Source: Verrucomicrobiota bacterium (GTDB lineage: Bacteria; Verrucomicrobiota; Verrucomicrobiia; Opitutales; Opitutaceae). Taken from it: 64,000 bases of DNA. Position numbers and translations under genes: made by a program. The stretch is taken from positions 124,001-188,000 of the forward strand of contig JACRQG010000032.1 in assembly GCA_016222805.1 (NCBI GenBank), in the 5' to 3' direction. A model generated the notes under the pieces. The model had not been told where the DNA came from, did not search any database, and saw only the letters and a program-made list of their open reading frames with translations. Shown here in pieces: positions 27,626-37,162 of the stretch. Numbering within the stretch: position 1 is the first letter of the stretch; every line of letters begins with the position of its first letter.

Positions 27626-27864
27626 TCCGGGTGCACCTCCAGTATTTCGCCCTCCTGCGCGACCAACGCGGCTGCAGCGAGGAGTCGATCGAGACGACCG
27701 CCACGACACCGGCGGCGTTGTATGAGGAACTGCGGGCGCGCCACGGCTTCACCCTGCCGGCGGACCGGGTGCGCGCGGCGGTCAACGAGAGCTTTGTGGC
27801 CAACGACGCCCCCTTGCGGGAGGGCGATCGCCTCGTCTTCATCCCGCCGGTGGCGGGCGGGTAA
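27622..27864 (+). CDS. moaD: Molybdopterin synthase small (sulfur carrier) subunit
   Basis: 80 residues. A ubiquitin-like sulfur carrier that is thiocarboxylated at its C-terminus and donates sulfur in the MoaE-MoaD complex. It starts MIRVHLQYFALLRDQRG and ends FIPPVAGG with the required Gly-Gly. Overlaps moaC by 4 bp. Its partner moaE lies 2.5 kb further on, beyond an unrelated Ig-domain gene. Confidence 0.93.
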   Translation: MIRVHLQYFALLRDQRGCSEESIETTATTPAALYEELRARHGFTLPADRVRAAVNESFVANDAPLREGDRLVFIPPVAGG

Positions 27865-27907
27865 CCGCACTGCTGCGTCCCCGTACCCCGGGCCCGACCT
27901 TCGCCCC

Positions 27908-30196
27908 ATGCTCATCCCCCGCTGGCTGTGCGCCCTGTTCCTCTCGGTGTCGGTCCCGGCAGGTGCGCTCTGGGCGCAGGCCCCCTACCTCGTCGGCTCC
28001 GCCTACGGCCTCAATTCATTCTCCCAGGGCGGCACGCTGATGGTGGTGACGTTTGCCAGCGGCGCCGCCCCCCTCTCGTATCAGTGGTACAAGGACGGAA
28101 GCCTCATTCCCGGCGCCACGCAGGCGAGCCTGTTGCTGCAGAACATGCAGGCCACCCACGCGGGATTCTACCGGGCTGTGGTGACCAATCCCCTGGGTTC
28201 AGTCACGTACGAGACCGAACTGCGGATGGGCACCTTGTTGTCCTGGACGGTGCCCTCCAACCGCACCGTGACGCAATTCGTGGATGTCGCGGTGTCGCTG
28301 AACGCGCAGAGCGTATTCGACCTCCTTTTCCAGTGGAAAAAGGACGGGGTGGCGATTCCCGGCGCCACCACCGGCACGCTCGCCCTGCGCAACGTGCAGC
28401 CGGCCGACGGAGGGATCTACTCCGTGGAAACGTCGTTGACCAACGGGAGGGCGGTCGTGCCAAACCGGGGACTCTCGTTCTTGCTGACCGTCAACCCGCG
28501 TCCGCTACCCTATTTCCGACAGCAGCCCGCGGGGGCCCAGACGATCGAGGCGGGCGCGCCCTTCCGGCTCGAGACCGAGGTGCGCAGCGCGACGCCAGTG
28601 ACGTATCAATGGTACAGGAACGGCGTCGTCATTCCCGGCGCGACGGCCGCAACGTTCGAGTTGGCGGCGGTGACCCATGCGGACGCCGGTTCGTACACGC
28701 TGGTGGTGCGCAACACACAGGGCAGCGTGGAATCGTCGCCGGCCACGCTGGTGGTGACAGGGTCGCGTTACGCCGGTACCTACCTGGGCACGTTCGACCG
28801 GGGTGACGTCTGGGGAATGCAGGTGGCCGCGGATGGCACGGGGACTCTTGTGGGCCTCCTGAGTTGGCGGGGAGCCCTGCTGCTCGGGCGCGGCTTCAAG
28901 GTGGCGGCGGACGGAACCTTTGCGTTTCGCGGGGAGCGGCGCGAGGGAGTCGGGCAGAGCGTGCTGGGGGCGCGGTTCCAGGCGGCCGCGGTGGTCGGGG
29001 CGATTAACTCCACCACTGCACGGGTGTCGGGATCCCTGCCGGAGGAGGGGGTGTCGTTCCTGGGCAATCTGGAATTAGGCGCTACGGGAGCCGCGGGTGG
29101 CGGCGGGTATTTTCCGGCCGTGCAGGTGGCGGCCGGGCTCGGCGAGGTTCACTTGGTGACAGCGCCAAGCGGAGCGGCCGTACTGGTGGCGGCCGACGAG
29201 CAGGGTGTGCGGGGCGGGCGCGGGGCGATTTCGGCTGCTGGGGAATTTTCGTTGGTGCAGGCAGGCCACCTCTACACGGGAGTGGTGAGCCGCACCGGGC
29301 GCGACATGCTGACGGGAACGCATACGCCACCCGACGGCGGCCGACGTGTGACGCTGGCGGGTGTGGGCCCCCCGACGGGCCGCGAGCGTCTCGCCAATGT
29401 CTCGATTCGTGCGGATGCAGGCATCGGAGAGCAGCCCTTGGTTGCGGGTTTCGTCGTGGGGGGACGGGAGACGAAGAACGTAATGGTGCGTGCCGCCGGG
29501 CCGGCGCTGGCGAGCTTTGGCGTGACGGGTGCGCTGGCGGACCCTCGCCTGCAGATTTTTCGCGGTGGGGCGCTGCTCCACGAGAATGACGATTGGGATT
29601 CGGTCGCGACGGTGGGCGGGGCGATTGCGGCTGCCGCGGTGCGTCACGGGGCATTTGCCTTTGCCCCCGGGAGTACCGATGCGGCCTATTTCGGCGGGGT
29701 GGTTCCGGGTAGCTACACCGTGCATGTGTCCGGGAAAGGCACTTCGCGCGGGGTGACCTTGGTTGAAGTTTATGACTCCGATGTGGGGACGGAGGCGGGC
29801 AGTCGGCTGGTCAACCTGTCGGTCCGTTCGAGTGTATCCCCCGCTGGCAACCCACTGACGATGGGTCTGGTGGTGGACGGCGTCTGGCCGAAGCGACTGT
29901 TGCTTCGGGTGGTCGGGCCGGGGCTGGCAGGATTCGGGGTGGAAGGAACGCTCGCACAGCCAAAGCTGGAGTTGTTCCGCGGGGCCCAGCGGGTGTGGGA
30001 ATCGTCCACCCGGTCCGCCGCGCAGGAAGTGCTGGTGGCGGACGCAGCCACGGCGGTGGGGGCATTTGCCCTGCCGCGCGGCGGTAGTGACGTCGCGCTG
30101 GTCCTCGATCTTGAACCCGGGGCTTACAGTGCGCTGATCACCAGTGGCAGTGGGAATCCGGGGGTCGTGCTGGTCGAAGCCTACGAAGTACCGTGA
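27908..30196 (+). CDS. Secreted Ig-like domain protein with verrucomicrobial C-terminal repeats
   Basis: 762 residues starting at the ATG at 27908, which opens a signal peptide (WLCALFLSVSVPAGALWA). Three Ig-like domains follow (about 20-110, 110-195, 200-290); the first has YQWYKDGSLIPGATQASL and the third YQWYRNGVVIPGATAATFEL. A middle beta domain (about 290-490) may resemble lipocalin-like or spore-coat repeats. The end holds two copies of one module: VSIRADAGIGEQPLVAGFVV...VMVRAAGPALASFGV and LSVRSSVSPAGNPLTMGLVV...LLLRVVGPGLAGFGV. Such proteins are usually cell-surface or extracellular; the function is unknown. It interrupts the moco gene run between moaD and moaE. Confidence 0.8.
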   Translation: MLIPRWLCALFLSVSVPAGALWAQAPYLVGSAYGLNSFSQGGTLMVVTFASGAAPLSYQWYKDGSLIPGATQASLLLQNMQATHAGFYRAVVTNPLGSVTYETELRMGTLLSWTVPSNRTVTQFVDVAVSLNAQSVFDLLFQWKKDGVAIPGATTGTLALRNVQPADGGIYSVETSLTNGRAVVPNRGLSFLLTVNPRPLPYFRQQPAGAQTIEAGAPFRLETEVRSATPVTYQWYRNGVVIPGATAATFELAAVTHADAGSYTLVVRNTQGSVESSPATLVVTGSRYAGTYLGTFDRGDVWGMQVAADGTGTLVGLLSWRGALLLGRGFKVAADGTFAFRGERREGVGQSVLGARFQAAAVVGAINSTTARVSGSLPEEGVSFLGNLELGATGAAGGGGYFPAVQVAAGLGEVHLVTAPSGAAVLVAADEQGVRGGRGAISAAGEFSLVQAGHLYTGVVSRTGRDMLTGTHTPPDGGRRVTLAGVGPPTGRERLANVSIRADAGIGEQPLVAGFVVGGRETKNVMVRAAGPALASFGVTGALADPRLQIFRGGALLHENDDWDSVATVGGAIAAAAVRHGAFAFAPGSTDAAYFGGVVPGSYTVHVSGKGTSRGVTLVEVYDSDVGTEAGSRLVNLSVRSSVSPAGNPLTMGLVVDGVWPKRLLLRVVGPGLAGFGVEGTLAQPKLELFRGAQRVWESSTRSAAQEVLVADAATAVGAFALPRGGSDVALVLDLEPGAYSALITSGSGNPGVVLVEAYEVP

Positions 30197-30379
30197 CAGC
30201 TTGGCGGGAGCGCTGGCCCGGATATTCCACGATTCGAGGCTCGCCCCGACTGGTCGGGAGAGGGCGCGGACTTCGTTCCGCGCCGCGGCGGCCAGCGGAG
30301 TGGCCGCCCGCCCGATGCGATTCCTCTTTGGTTGCGGCCTCCGGCCGCGTGGGGAAGTGTCCGGGCTAGCGTCAGGTCT

Positions 30380-30838
30380 ATGAATTTCTCCCTCACAGCT
30401 CAGCCCTTGGATCCGGCCTCGCTGCAGGCCACCCTCGCCGACACCCACGCGGGCGCCTGCGTGACCTTTGAGGGCTGGGTGCGCTCCCGCAACGAGGGTC
30501 AAGAGGTCCGTTCGCTGGAGTACGAGGCCTTTGTGCCGCTGGCGGAGGCGGAGGGGACGCGCATTCTCGCCGAGGCCCGGGAAAAGTTCGGGCTAATCGG
30601 ATGTGTTGCCACGCATCGCGTGGGTCACCTGCAACTGGGAGAACTGGCCGTCTGGGTGGGGGTTTCCGCCGCGCACCGGGACGCGGCCTTCGAGGCCTGT
30701 CGTTACATCATCGACGAAACCAAGGCCCGGGTGCCCATCTGGAAGAAGGAGCACTACCAGTCCGGATCGACCGCTTGGCTCAACTGCGCCACCAAAGGCG
30801 AGTTTGGGGGCTCAGGCGGTGGGCCAGGTCCGGTTTAA
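30380..30838 (+). CDS. moaE: Molybdopterin synthase catalytic subunit
   Basis: 152 residues. With MoaD it converts cyclic pyranopterin to molybdopterin. Motifs GACVTFEGWVRSRNEGQEV, LEYEAFVPLAEAEGTRI, ATHRVGHLQLGELAVWVGVS, HRDAAFEACRYIIDETKARV and the active-site PIWKKEHYQSG with its two essential lysines are intact. The ATG at 30380 gives the normal N-terminus. It is the fifth moco gene but separated from moaD by the Ig-protein gene and a 183-bp gap in which I see nothing certain. Confidence 0.95.
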   Translation: MNFSLTAQPLDPASLQATLADTHAGACVTFEGWVRSRNEGQEVRSLEYEAFVPLAEAEGTRILAEAREKFGLIGCVATHRVGHLQLGELAVWVGVSAAHRDAAFEACRYIIDETKARVPIWKKEHYQSGSTAWLNCATKGEFGGSGGGPGPV

Positions 30839-30982
30839 GTCAATCTGAGAGAAGGGTCTGTGATCCCGGCGGGTCGGGAGCACACCACTGGCGGCGACAA
30901 TCGCGCGAAAATCCCGTCAATCCGGCCCCGGTGTGCTTTGGCGCTGGCGTCGCGCCGAGCGTCGTCCCTTGTTCGCCGCCCC

Positions 30983-31276
30983 ATGCCGTACCTGTTTGCC
31001 GTTGCCACCCAAGCCCAACTCGCCGCCGGAGAACGTCTGCGGGAGGTGCCGGGCGAAGTCTGGTGGAAACTGCTCGCCGTCGTGGCCGCCGTCATCGCGG
31101 TGGTGACCATCATACGCAAGATAGCTCAGATGAACCACTTGTTGCTTGGCGTGGCCCTCTTCATCGCGACGACCGCCGTGGGCTTCAATTGGATTTACGA
31201 GCGCAATGAGCCCACGTGGGCGACGCCGGTGGTGCGAATCCTGGCGGGTTTCTTTCCGAGCAAGGGCCGGGTTTGA
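30983..31276 (+). CDS. Small two-helix membrane protein
   Basis: 97 residues that I do not recognise. MPYLFAVATQAQLAAGERL, then two hydrophobic helices (KLLAVVAAVIAVVTII at about 34-49 and LLLGVALFIATTAVGFNWI at about 57-75) and a short basic tail ending in FFPSKGRV. Start chosen at the ATG at 30983, since upstream codons are Arg/Pro/Ala-rich and non-protein-like. It stands between moaE and gnd. Confidence 0.6.
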   Translation: MPYLFAVATQAQLAAGERLREVPGEVWWKLLAVVAAVIAVVTIIRKIAQMNHLLLGVALFIATTAVGFNWIYERNEPTWATPVVRILAGFFPSKGRV

Positions 31277-31412
31277 GCCGGGTGTCTGGCCGGCGAGGTT
31301 ATTAGCTCGCGGGCGCGGGGTCTTTGGCCGGGGTCATGCCGGTCCTTCCGGCTGAGAATGGGGTTGGTTTTCCGGGGTATTCCCGTAGTCCTCGTGCTTC
31401 CCTTCTTTCGCC

Positions 31413-32918
31413 ATGGCCAAAACGCATTCCGACATCGGACTCATCGGGCTCGCCGTGATGGGTCAGAACCTCGCGCTCAACATCGCCGACCACGGCTTCC
31501 AAATCTCGGTGTACAACCGGACGACCGAGAAGACCGAGAAGTTCGTGGCGGAGAACCCCAACACCCCCGGCGGGGTGGTCGGCACCAAGACCCTCGAGGA
31601 ATTCGTCCAGTCCCTCGCCAAGCCGCGCAAGATCATCATCCTCGTCCAGGCCGGCAAGGGCACCGACGCCGTGATCGACAGCCTCGTGCCGCTGCTGGAG
31701 CAGAACGACATCGTGATCGACGGCGGCAACGCCCTCTGGACCGACACCATCCGTCGCGAAAAGACGCTGCGCGAAAAGGGCCTCCGTTTCATCGGCTCCG
31801 GCGTGTCCGGCGGTGAGGAAGGCGCCCGTTTCGGCCCCGCTCTCATGCCCGGCGGCGACATCAACGCCTACAAGGAACTCGAGCCCGTCTGGAACGCCGT
31901 CGCCGCCAAGGTCGACGCCACCACCGGCCGGCCGCTCACCGGCGCCGCCCCGGGCAAGCCCGTGGTCGGCGGCGTGCCCTGCGCCACGTACATCGGCGAA
32001 AATGGCGCCGGTCACTACGTGAAGATGATCCACAACGGGATCGAGTACGGCGACATGCAGATGATCTGTGAGGCCTACGCCGTGATGAAGGGCCTTCTCG
32101 GCATGAAGGCGCCGGAGATGGGCGCGGTCTTCTCGGAATGGAATCAGGGCATGCTCGGCAGCTTCCTGATCGAAATCACCGCCGACATCCTGAAGCAGAA
32201 GGATCCGATGACGAAGAAGCCGATCGTCGACGTGATCCTCGACACCGCCGGCCAGAAGGGCACGGGCAAGTGGACCTCGGTCAACGCGCTCGACATGGGC
32301 GTGCCCGCCCCGACGATCGCCGAGTCGGTCTTCGCCCGCTTCCTCAGCGCGATCAAGGAAGAGCGCGTCGCGGCCTCGAAGATCCTCAAGGGCCCGAAGA
32401 AGAAGTACAAGGGCTCGAAGAAGGCGCTGATCGCGGCGATCCACGACGCCCTCTACTGCTCCAAGATCTGCTCGTACGCGCAGGGCTTCCAGCTGATGCG
32501 CGAGGCGCAGAAGGAGTACAAGTGGAAGCTGAACTTCGGCGAGATTGCGCAGATCTGGCGGGGCGGCTGCATCATCCGCGCGGTCTTCCTGCAGAAGATC
32601 ACCGAGGCCTACGCGCGCAACCCGGAGCTGGCGAACCTCCTCCTCGATCCGTACTTCAACAAGACGGTGAAGAAGGCGCAGGAGAACTGGCGCAAGGTCA
32701 TCGCCCTCGCGGTCGAGTGCGGCGTGCCGGTCCCGACCTTCAGCTCCGCCCTCGCCTACTACGACGGCTACCGCTCGGCCCGCCTGCCGGCCAACCTGCT
32801 CCAGGGCCAGCGCGACTTCTTCGGCGCGCACACCTACGAGCGCACCGACAAGCCCCGCGGCCAGTTCTACCACATCGACTGGCCGGAAGCCGGCCGCCCG
32901 CAGCTCGAGATCAAGTAA
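31413..32918 (+). CDS. gnd: 6-phosphogluconate dehydrogenase, decarboxylating
   Basis: 501 residues. Oxidises 6-phosphogluconate to ribulose 5-phosphate with NADP in the pentose phosphate pathway. The Rossmann motif [18 protein letters not shown] is at about 10-27, the substrate signature [17 protein letters not shown] at about 130, and the helical C-terminal domain contains [17 protein letters not shown] and ends with the [15 protein letters not shown] tail. It is somewhat longer than the 468-residue E. coli enzyme. Codons are strongly GC-ending, suggesting high expression. Confidence 0.96.
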   Translation: MAKTHSDIGLIGLAVMGQNLALNIADHGFQISVYNRTTEKTEKFVAENPNTPGGVVGTKTLEEFVQSLAKPRKIIILVQAGKGTDAVIDSLVPLLEQNDIVIDGGNALWTDTIRREKTLREKGLRFIGSGVSGGEEGARFGPALMPGGDINAYKELEPVWNAVAAKVDATTGRPLTGAAPGKPVVGGVPCATYIGENGAGHYVKMIHNGIEYGDMQMICEAYAVMKGLLGMKAPEMGAVFSEWNQGMLGSFLIEITADILKQKDPMTKKPIVDVILDTAGQKGTGKWTSVNALDMGVPAPTIAESVFARFLSAIKEERVAASKILKGPKKKYKGSKKALIAAIHDALYCSKICSYAQGFQLMREAQKEYKWKLNFGEIAQIWRGGCIIRAVFLQKITEAYARNPELANLLLDPYFNKTVKKAQENWRKVIALAVECGVPVPTFSSALAYYDGYRSARLPANLLQGQRDFFGAHTYERTDKPRGQFYHIDWPEAGRPQLEIK

Positions 32919-33062
32919 GGCCCCGCGCCTGTCCGTCGCCACTCCATCGTGGCGCCTCGATCACGGGAGTGTAACTCCGGCAATCGAGGTGTCACGTGGA
33001 AGGGCGGCGAGAATTCCGGTTGGTTATCGACGTTTCGTCCCGCGTCGCTGCTTGGGAGCGCA

Positions 33063-33083
33063 GCCTGCCGGCGGCGGGCAGGC
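33063..33083. terminator. Hairpin between convergent gnd and LysR genes
   Basis: GCCTGCC (33063-33069) pairs with GGCAGGC (33077-33083) across a 7-nt loop in the 176-bp convergent gap. No T-run follows on either strand, so it is only a weak terminator candidate. Confidence 0.3.
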
Positions 33084-33094
33084 GCTCTGGGAAA

Positions 33095-33988
33095 TCAAAC
33101 CGCCGCACACACCTCGCGGACGAGGTTCCGCAACCAGCGATGTCCGGGATCGGCCTCGAAGCGCGGATGCCACAGCAGCGAGACGGTGAACTCCGGCGTG
33201 GCGAAGGGCAGCGGGAAGCTGTGCAGACCCGCGCGCAGGTTGCCCGTGTGGCGCTCGGGCACCGTGGCAATAAGGTCGGATGATCGGGCGAGCGCCAAGG
33301 CGGTCGAGAAACCGGCGACGAGCGAAACGACGATCTTCCGTTTCAAATCGAGGGCCGCAAGGGCGTCGTCGATGGGATCACGGCTGGGGTCGCGCGCCAC
33401 CCCGATGTGCCGGCCCCCGGCGTACCGCGCCGCGGTGATCCGTCCCCTAGTAAGCGCGTGACCCTTGCGCACGACGCCGAGGTAACGATCCCGAAAGAGC
33501 GCCTGCGTCCGGAGTTCCGGGCTGGTGGTTGGCTCCACAACGCCCGTTTCCAGATCCACGGTTCCTTCCCGCAGCAGCGTGCTGTCCTTGGTCGGCTTCT
33601 GCAGAAAGCGCAATTGTACGCCGGGGGCTTCCGCACTCACGCGGGCGAGCAGGCCCGGACCGAAATTCTCCACGAAGCCCTCGCTGGTGCGCAGCGTGAA
33701 CGTCCGGGCCAGCTGCTGAATCGCCAGCTTTCCGACCGGACGCAGCATCGCCTCTCCGTCCTGGACGAGTTGACCGACCCGCCCGCGAACCTCCAGGGCC
33801 CTGGGGGTGGGCACGAGTCCGCGGCCGGCCCTTACCAGCAACGGATCTCCCGTCGCGGCCCGCAGGCGTGCCAACGCCCGGCTCATCGCCGAAGGGCTGA
33901 GCCGCAGGCGTTGCGCGGCCCGCGCCACGCTCCCCTCCGCGAGGAGCACATCCAAAGTGACCAGCAGATTGAGGTCGGGTCTCGTCAT
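33095..33988 (-). CDS. LysR-family transcriptional regulator
   Basis: 297 residues. The N-terminal helix-turn-helix is clear (NLLVTLDVLLAEGSVARAAQ, LSPSAMSRALARLRAATGDP, about 6-55), followed by a periplasmic-binding-protein-like effector domain (about 90-295: LRTSEGFVENFGPGLL, IGVARDPSRDPIDDAL, SLLWHPRFEADPGHRWLRNL). It is divergent from the MFS exporter at 34087 and a short dyad lies between them, the classic LysR arrangement, so it probably controls that exporter. The effector is unknown. Confidence 0.92.
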   Translation of the reverse strand: MTRPDLNLLVTLDVLLAEGSVARAAQRLRLSPSAMSRALARLRAATGDPLLVRAGRGLVPTPRALEVRGRVGQLVQDGEAMLRPVGKLAIQQLARTFTLRTSEGFVENFGPGLLARVSAEAPGVQLRFLQKPTKDSTLLREGTVDLETGVVEPTTSPELRTQALFRDRYLGVVRKGHALTRGRITAARYAGGRHIGVARDPSRDPIDDALAALDLKRKIVVSLVAGFSTALALARSSDLIATVPERHTGNLRAGLHSFPLPFATPEFTVSLLWHPRFEADPGHRWLRNLVREVCAAV

Positions 33989-34023
33989 GCTTCGCGCGGG
34001 GTCAGGGGTGACATGGCGTCTGG

Positions 34024-34040
34024 TGCACGAATACAGTGCA
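34024..34040. promoter_or_regulatory. Candidate LysR operator between regulator and MFS gene
   Basis: TGCAC (34024-34028) is inverted at GTGCA (34036-34040) with a 7-bp spacer, near the middle of the 98-bp divergent gap. Size and position fit a LysR-type binding site, though the spacing differs from the strict T-N11-A form. Confidence 0.45.
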
Positions 34041-34086
34041 TGGCGTGCGTCTTCCGCCCTGTCAAATGGCAGGCTAGACTGGGACG

Positions 34087-35547
34087 ATGAAGACCAACCT
34101 CACCCCTGCGGCGGCCACCAGCCTCGGCCGGGATCCCGTGGAACGCTCTCCTCGCTGGGCGCTCGCCGGCCTTTCCCTGTCGATGCTGCTGGCATCGCTC
34201 GGCACCAGCATCGCCAACGTCGCCCTGCCGGCGTTGGTCGAGGCTTTCGGCGCCACGTTTCAGGAGGTGCAGTGGATTGTGATCGCCTACCTCCTGGCGG
34301 TGACGTCCCTGATCGTCAGCGTGGGGCGACTGGGTGACATCCTGGGCCGCCGGCGACTGCTCCTCTTCGGGATCGTCGCTTTCACGCTCGCCTCAGCCCT
34401 GGGCGGTGCGGCCACCACGCTGGGGTGGCTGATTGCGGCCCGGGCCGTCCAGGGGATCGGGGCGGCGGCAATGATGGCGCTTGCCACGGTATTCGTGGGC
34501 GAGACGGTCCCGAAGGATCGGACCGGACGCGCGATGGGACTGCTGGGGACAACGTCGGCCATCGGCACGGCCCTCGGCCCCTCCCTGGGCGGACTCCTTC
34601 TCTCCGGGTTTGGTTGGCGGGCGATCTTCCTCCTGCAGGTCCCCCTTGGCCTTGGGTCTTTCCTGCTGGTCCGCCGGTTCCTGCCGGAGGACCGTGGAGG
34701 TTCGCGGCAGCCGTGGAAGCGGTTCGATCGCCTTGGCACGCTGTTGTTGGCACTCTCGCTGGCCGCGTACTCCCTTGGGATGACGATCGGCCGGGGGCAT
34801 TTCGGTCCGCTCAACGTGGTTTTGTGGGGCGCGGCCGCCGGTCTGGCTGGGATCTTTGTTTTCGTTGAGGCAACGACGGAGACTCCCCTGCTCCGGCTGG
34901 GGTTGCTGCGGAATCGCACCGTCAGCGTGGGTTTGCTGACCAGCGCGCTCGTCGCCACGGTGATCATGACGACCCTCGTGGTTGGCCCGTACTATTTGTC
35001 ACTGGTGCTGGGGTTGAGCGCCACGTCGGTCGGAATTGTCCTGTCGATCGGGCCGCTCATGGCGGCTTTGACCGGAGTGCCGGCAGGACGGGCCGTGGAC
35101 CAATGGGGGACCGAGCGGGTGATGCGGTTCGGTTTGCTGGGCGTTGGGGGCGGTTCGGTGGTTTTTGCCGCACTTCCTGCTCCGACCGGCGTCGCGGGCT
35201 ACCTCGCACCGCTGGTGATGATCACCGTCGGCTATGCGCTGTTCCAGACCGCCAATACCACCGCGGTGCTGCGGGATCTTCCGAGTGATCAACGCGGGGT
35301 GGTGTCGGGAATGCTGAATCTGTCGCGCAATCTGGGTCTCATCACCGGAGCGTCGGTGATGAGCGCCGTGTTCGCCTTTGCTTCGCGAGTGCCAGCGATC
35401 GCTGAGGCAGGCCCGGAAGCGCTGGGTAGCGGTCTGCGGATCACGTTTGCGGTGGCGACCGGGTTGATGGCGGGGGCGTGGATCCTGATCACACGCCACC
35501 GGGGGACCGAATCACTGACTTCACTCCAAACGGAGCCGGCAAGATGA
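34087..35547 (+). CDS. MFS drug exporter, DHA2 (14-helix) family
   Basis: 486 residues with about 14 membrane helices. Family features: LASLGTSIANVALPALVEAF in helix 1, VQWIVIAYLLAVTSLIVSVG, the LGDILGRRRLLL loop (motif A), RAVQGIGAAAMMALATVFVG (motif B) and GLLGTTSAIGTALGPSLGGL (motif C, typical of antiporters). These proteins export drugs or metabolites using proton exchange. Divergent from the LysR gene, which is its likely regulator. Confidence 0.9.
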   Translation: MKTNLTPAAATSLGRDPVERSPRWALAGLSLSMLLASLGTSIANVALPALVEAFGATFQEVQWIVIAYLLAVTSLIVSVGRLGDILGRRRLLLFGIVAFTLASALGGAATTLGWLIAARAVQGIGAAAMMALATVFVGETVPKDRTGRAMGLLGTTSAIGTALGPSLGGLLLSGFGWRAIFLLQVPLGLGSFLLVRRFLPEDRGGSRQPWKRFDRLGTLLLALSLAAYSLGMTIGRGHFGPLNVVLWGAAAGLAGIFVFVEATTETPLLRLGLLRNRTVSVGLLTSALVATVIMTTLVVGPYYLSLVLGLSATSVGIVLSIGPLMAALTGVPAGRAVDQWGTERVMRFGLLGVGGGSVVFAALPAPTGVAGYLAPLVMITVGYALFQTANTTAVLRDLPSDQRGVVSGMLNLSRNLGLITGASVMSAVFAFASRVPAIAEAGPEALGSGLRITFAVATGLMAGAWILITRHRGTESLTSLQTEPAR

Positions 35548-35575
35548 CGCCCTTAGCCGGAGCAATTCAGTGGAA

Positions 35576-35701
35576 AACCACGAAGGGACACGAATCAACA
35601 CGAAGGTCCTCCGGCGCACCGCGGTCACCTTTCGATGGGCGGCAAACCCTCCGTCTTCGCAGGGATTTTCCGTTCGTGTTTGTTCGGGTATACTCGTGGT
35701 T
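35576..35701. repeat. Long-palindrome repeat with AACCACGA...TCGTGGTT ends
   Basis: The left arm reads AACCACGAAGGGACACGAAT and the right arm TTCGGGTATACTCGTGGTT, so the 126-bp unit could fold on itself. It is related to elements at 2469-2540 and 49785-49905. It occupies most of the 256-bp gap before the Gre-like gene; no coding sense was seen. Confidence 0.6.
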
Positions 35702-35803
35702 CAATGGCATGGATACGGCTTGGCCACGAGGTTGCAGGTCATCAGGTGCGCCGGAACCACGGATTGCCTTTCGAGGCGGGCGTGGCTTTTTGAGCCCCGC
35801 ACC

Positions 35804-36424
35804 ATGCCGCTCCATCGCAAGAAGATCTTCCGCCTCGCGCCACCCGCGCCGACGACGATCTACGTGCGGCCAGGCTACAATCGCGTGCTCGCCGAGGAAT
35901 TCGAGGCGCTCAAGGTCAAGCGGGCCGCCCTCGTGCTGGACAAGATCGAGGCGCACAGCCAGGGCGACCTGCGCGAGAACTTCGGCTTCAAGGCCGCCAA
36001 GGAGGCGATTCGCGCCGTCGACCGCAAGATGACCGCGCTCGATCGCTTCGTCGCCCGCAACACCTTCATCGAAGTCGATCCGGCGACGTGGCTCACCAAG
36101 CCGACCGACACCCTGCAGCTTGGCCATGTGGTCTCGCTGGAGAAGGAGGATCTCGCGACCGGCCGGAGGCACCGCTTCCTGTTTCTCGTGACCACTTATG
36201 GCGAGACGGCGGTCGATCCCGAGTCGGGACTCGAATGCCTGCCGCACAACTCTCCGCTGGCGGGCGCCATCCTCGGCCTCGCGGCCGGAGCATCCGCGCA
36301 GGTGCGGCTCCCGGCCGGGGAATCACGCCTCACGGTGCGCGCCATCCGCAACCCGACGAAGACCGAGATCGATCGGCTGCTCTCCGTGATCAAGCCGCCG
36401 GAGATCGAGGACGCGGAAGAGTGA
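35804..36424 (+). CDS. GreA/GreB-family transcription elongation factor-like protein
   Basis: 206 residues. N-terminal coiled coil with GDLRENFGFKAAKEAIRAVD (about 55-74), corresponding to the acidic tip GDLSENAEYHAAKE of GreA, and a C-terminal FKBP-like domain (about 105-190, LQLGHVVSLEKEDL, NSPLAGAILGLAAG). Gre factors enter the RNA polymerase secondary channel and stimulate cleavage of backtracked transcripts. The extra N-terminus MPLHRKKIFRLAPPAPTTIY is longer than in GreA (158 residues), so it is a divergent family member. Only one of the two tip acidic residues (Asp-Leu-Arg-Glu) pattern can be judged by eye; activity is not certain. Confidence 0.75.
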   Translation: MPLHRKKIFRLAPPAPTTIYVRPGYNRVLAEEFEALKVKRAALVLDKIEAHSQGDLRENFGFKAAKEAIRAVDRKMTALDRFVARNTFIEVDPATWLTKPTDTLQLGHVVSLEKEDLATGRRHRFLFLVTTYGETAVDPESGLECLPHNSPLAGAILGLAAGASAQVRLPAGESRLTVRAIRNPTKTEIDRLLSVIKPPEIEDAEE

Positions 36425-36446
36425 CGGGAGAACGGAGGCGGCCCGC

Positions 36447-37031
36447 TCAGATGCCGGCGACGACCTTCGGGCGATCGAGCACTTCAACGCGCGTCTCCTT
36501 GGAGCCATCCGCCCGCGTGATCACCGTGGTCCGTTTGGTCTGGCGGTCGGGTGCGCGGTTGGTGGTGGTCTCGTAGGTCGAAACGGCGCCGTCCTCGTCG
36601 ATCATCTTCCCCCGCACCACCGCGCCTGCGGACGGGCCGGTTGCAATCTCCGTGTAGTTGTAGGATCGCCCGTCGAAATCAGTGAAGGTCCCGCGGGCGG
36701 TGATGGAGCCGTCGGGGTTGCGGGTGAGGTTGGCCTCGCGCGAGGAGACTCGACCGTCGGGCGTGGCGGCGGCTTCGTTGAGAGTGCCGGTGCCGGTCTT
36801 TTCGTCCCACTTGCGGTCGCTCGAGGTGATGGCGACCTGGCCATCGGGCGCGGTGGTGGTGCCGGAGCGCACGGATTCAGTGGAGCGGTCACGATCGGCG
36901 CGGCCGCGGCGGGATTCGCCGCCGGTCTTGGGTTCGGCGGCCGGCACGCTGCACAGGGTGGAGAGGACGAGGGCAAGAGTGACCGGAAGTGCGGGAGCGA
37001 GGAGCGACGGGCGCAGGGACGTGAATTTCAT
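36447..37031 (-). CDS. Hypothetical secreted repeat-like protein
   Basis: 194 residues, not recognised. A signal peptide (LLAPALPVTLALVLSTLC, cleavage near PAA/EP) is followed by a basic, Arg/Ser-rich linker and a region of short beta-rich units with DG turns: SSDRKWDEKTGTGTLN, TRNPDGSITARGTFTDFDG, MIDEDGAVSTYETTT, ITRADGSKETRVEV. This looks like a small repetitive beta structure. Start chosen at the ATG at 37031, where the signal peptide begins. Convergent with the Gre-like gene. Confidence 0.6.
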   Translation of the reverse strand: MKFTSLRPSLLAPALPVTLALVLSTLCSVPAAEPKTGGESRRGRADRDRSTESVRSGTTTAPDGQVAITSSDRKWDEKTGTGTLNEAAATPDGRVSSREANLTRNPDGSITARGTFTDFDGRSYNYTEIATGPSAGAVVRGKMIDEDGAVSTYETTTNRAPDRQTKRTTVITRADGSKETRVEVLDRPKVVAGI

Positions 37032-37162
37032 GATCGTGAATGGACTCAACCGATCGACGGCCGGGCCGGCGGAGGGATGCGCCGGCACGGAGGAGTATTC
37101 CGGAGAATATTACGCTCCGCCGGGTAACTTATCCCCGGAGCAGACGTCCCGGGCGCGCTCGA

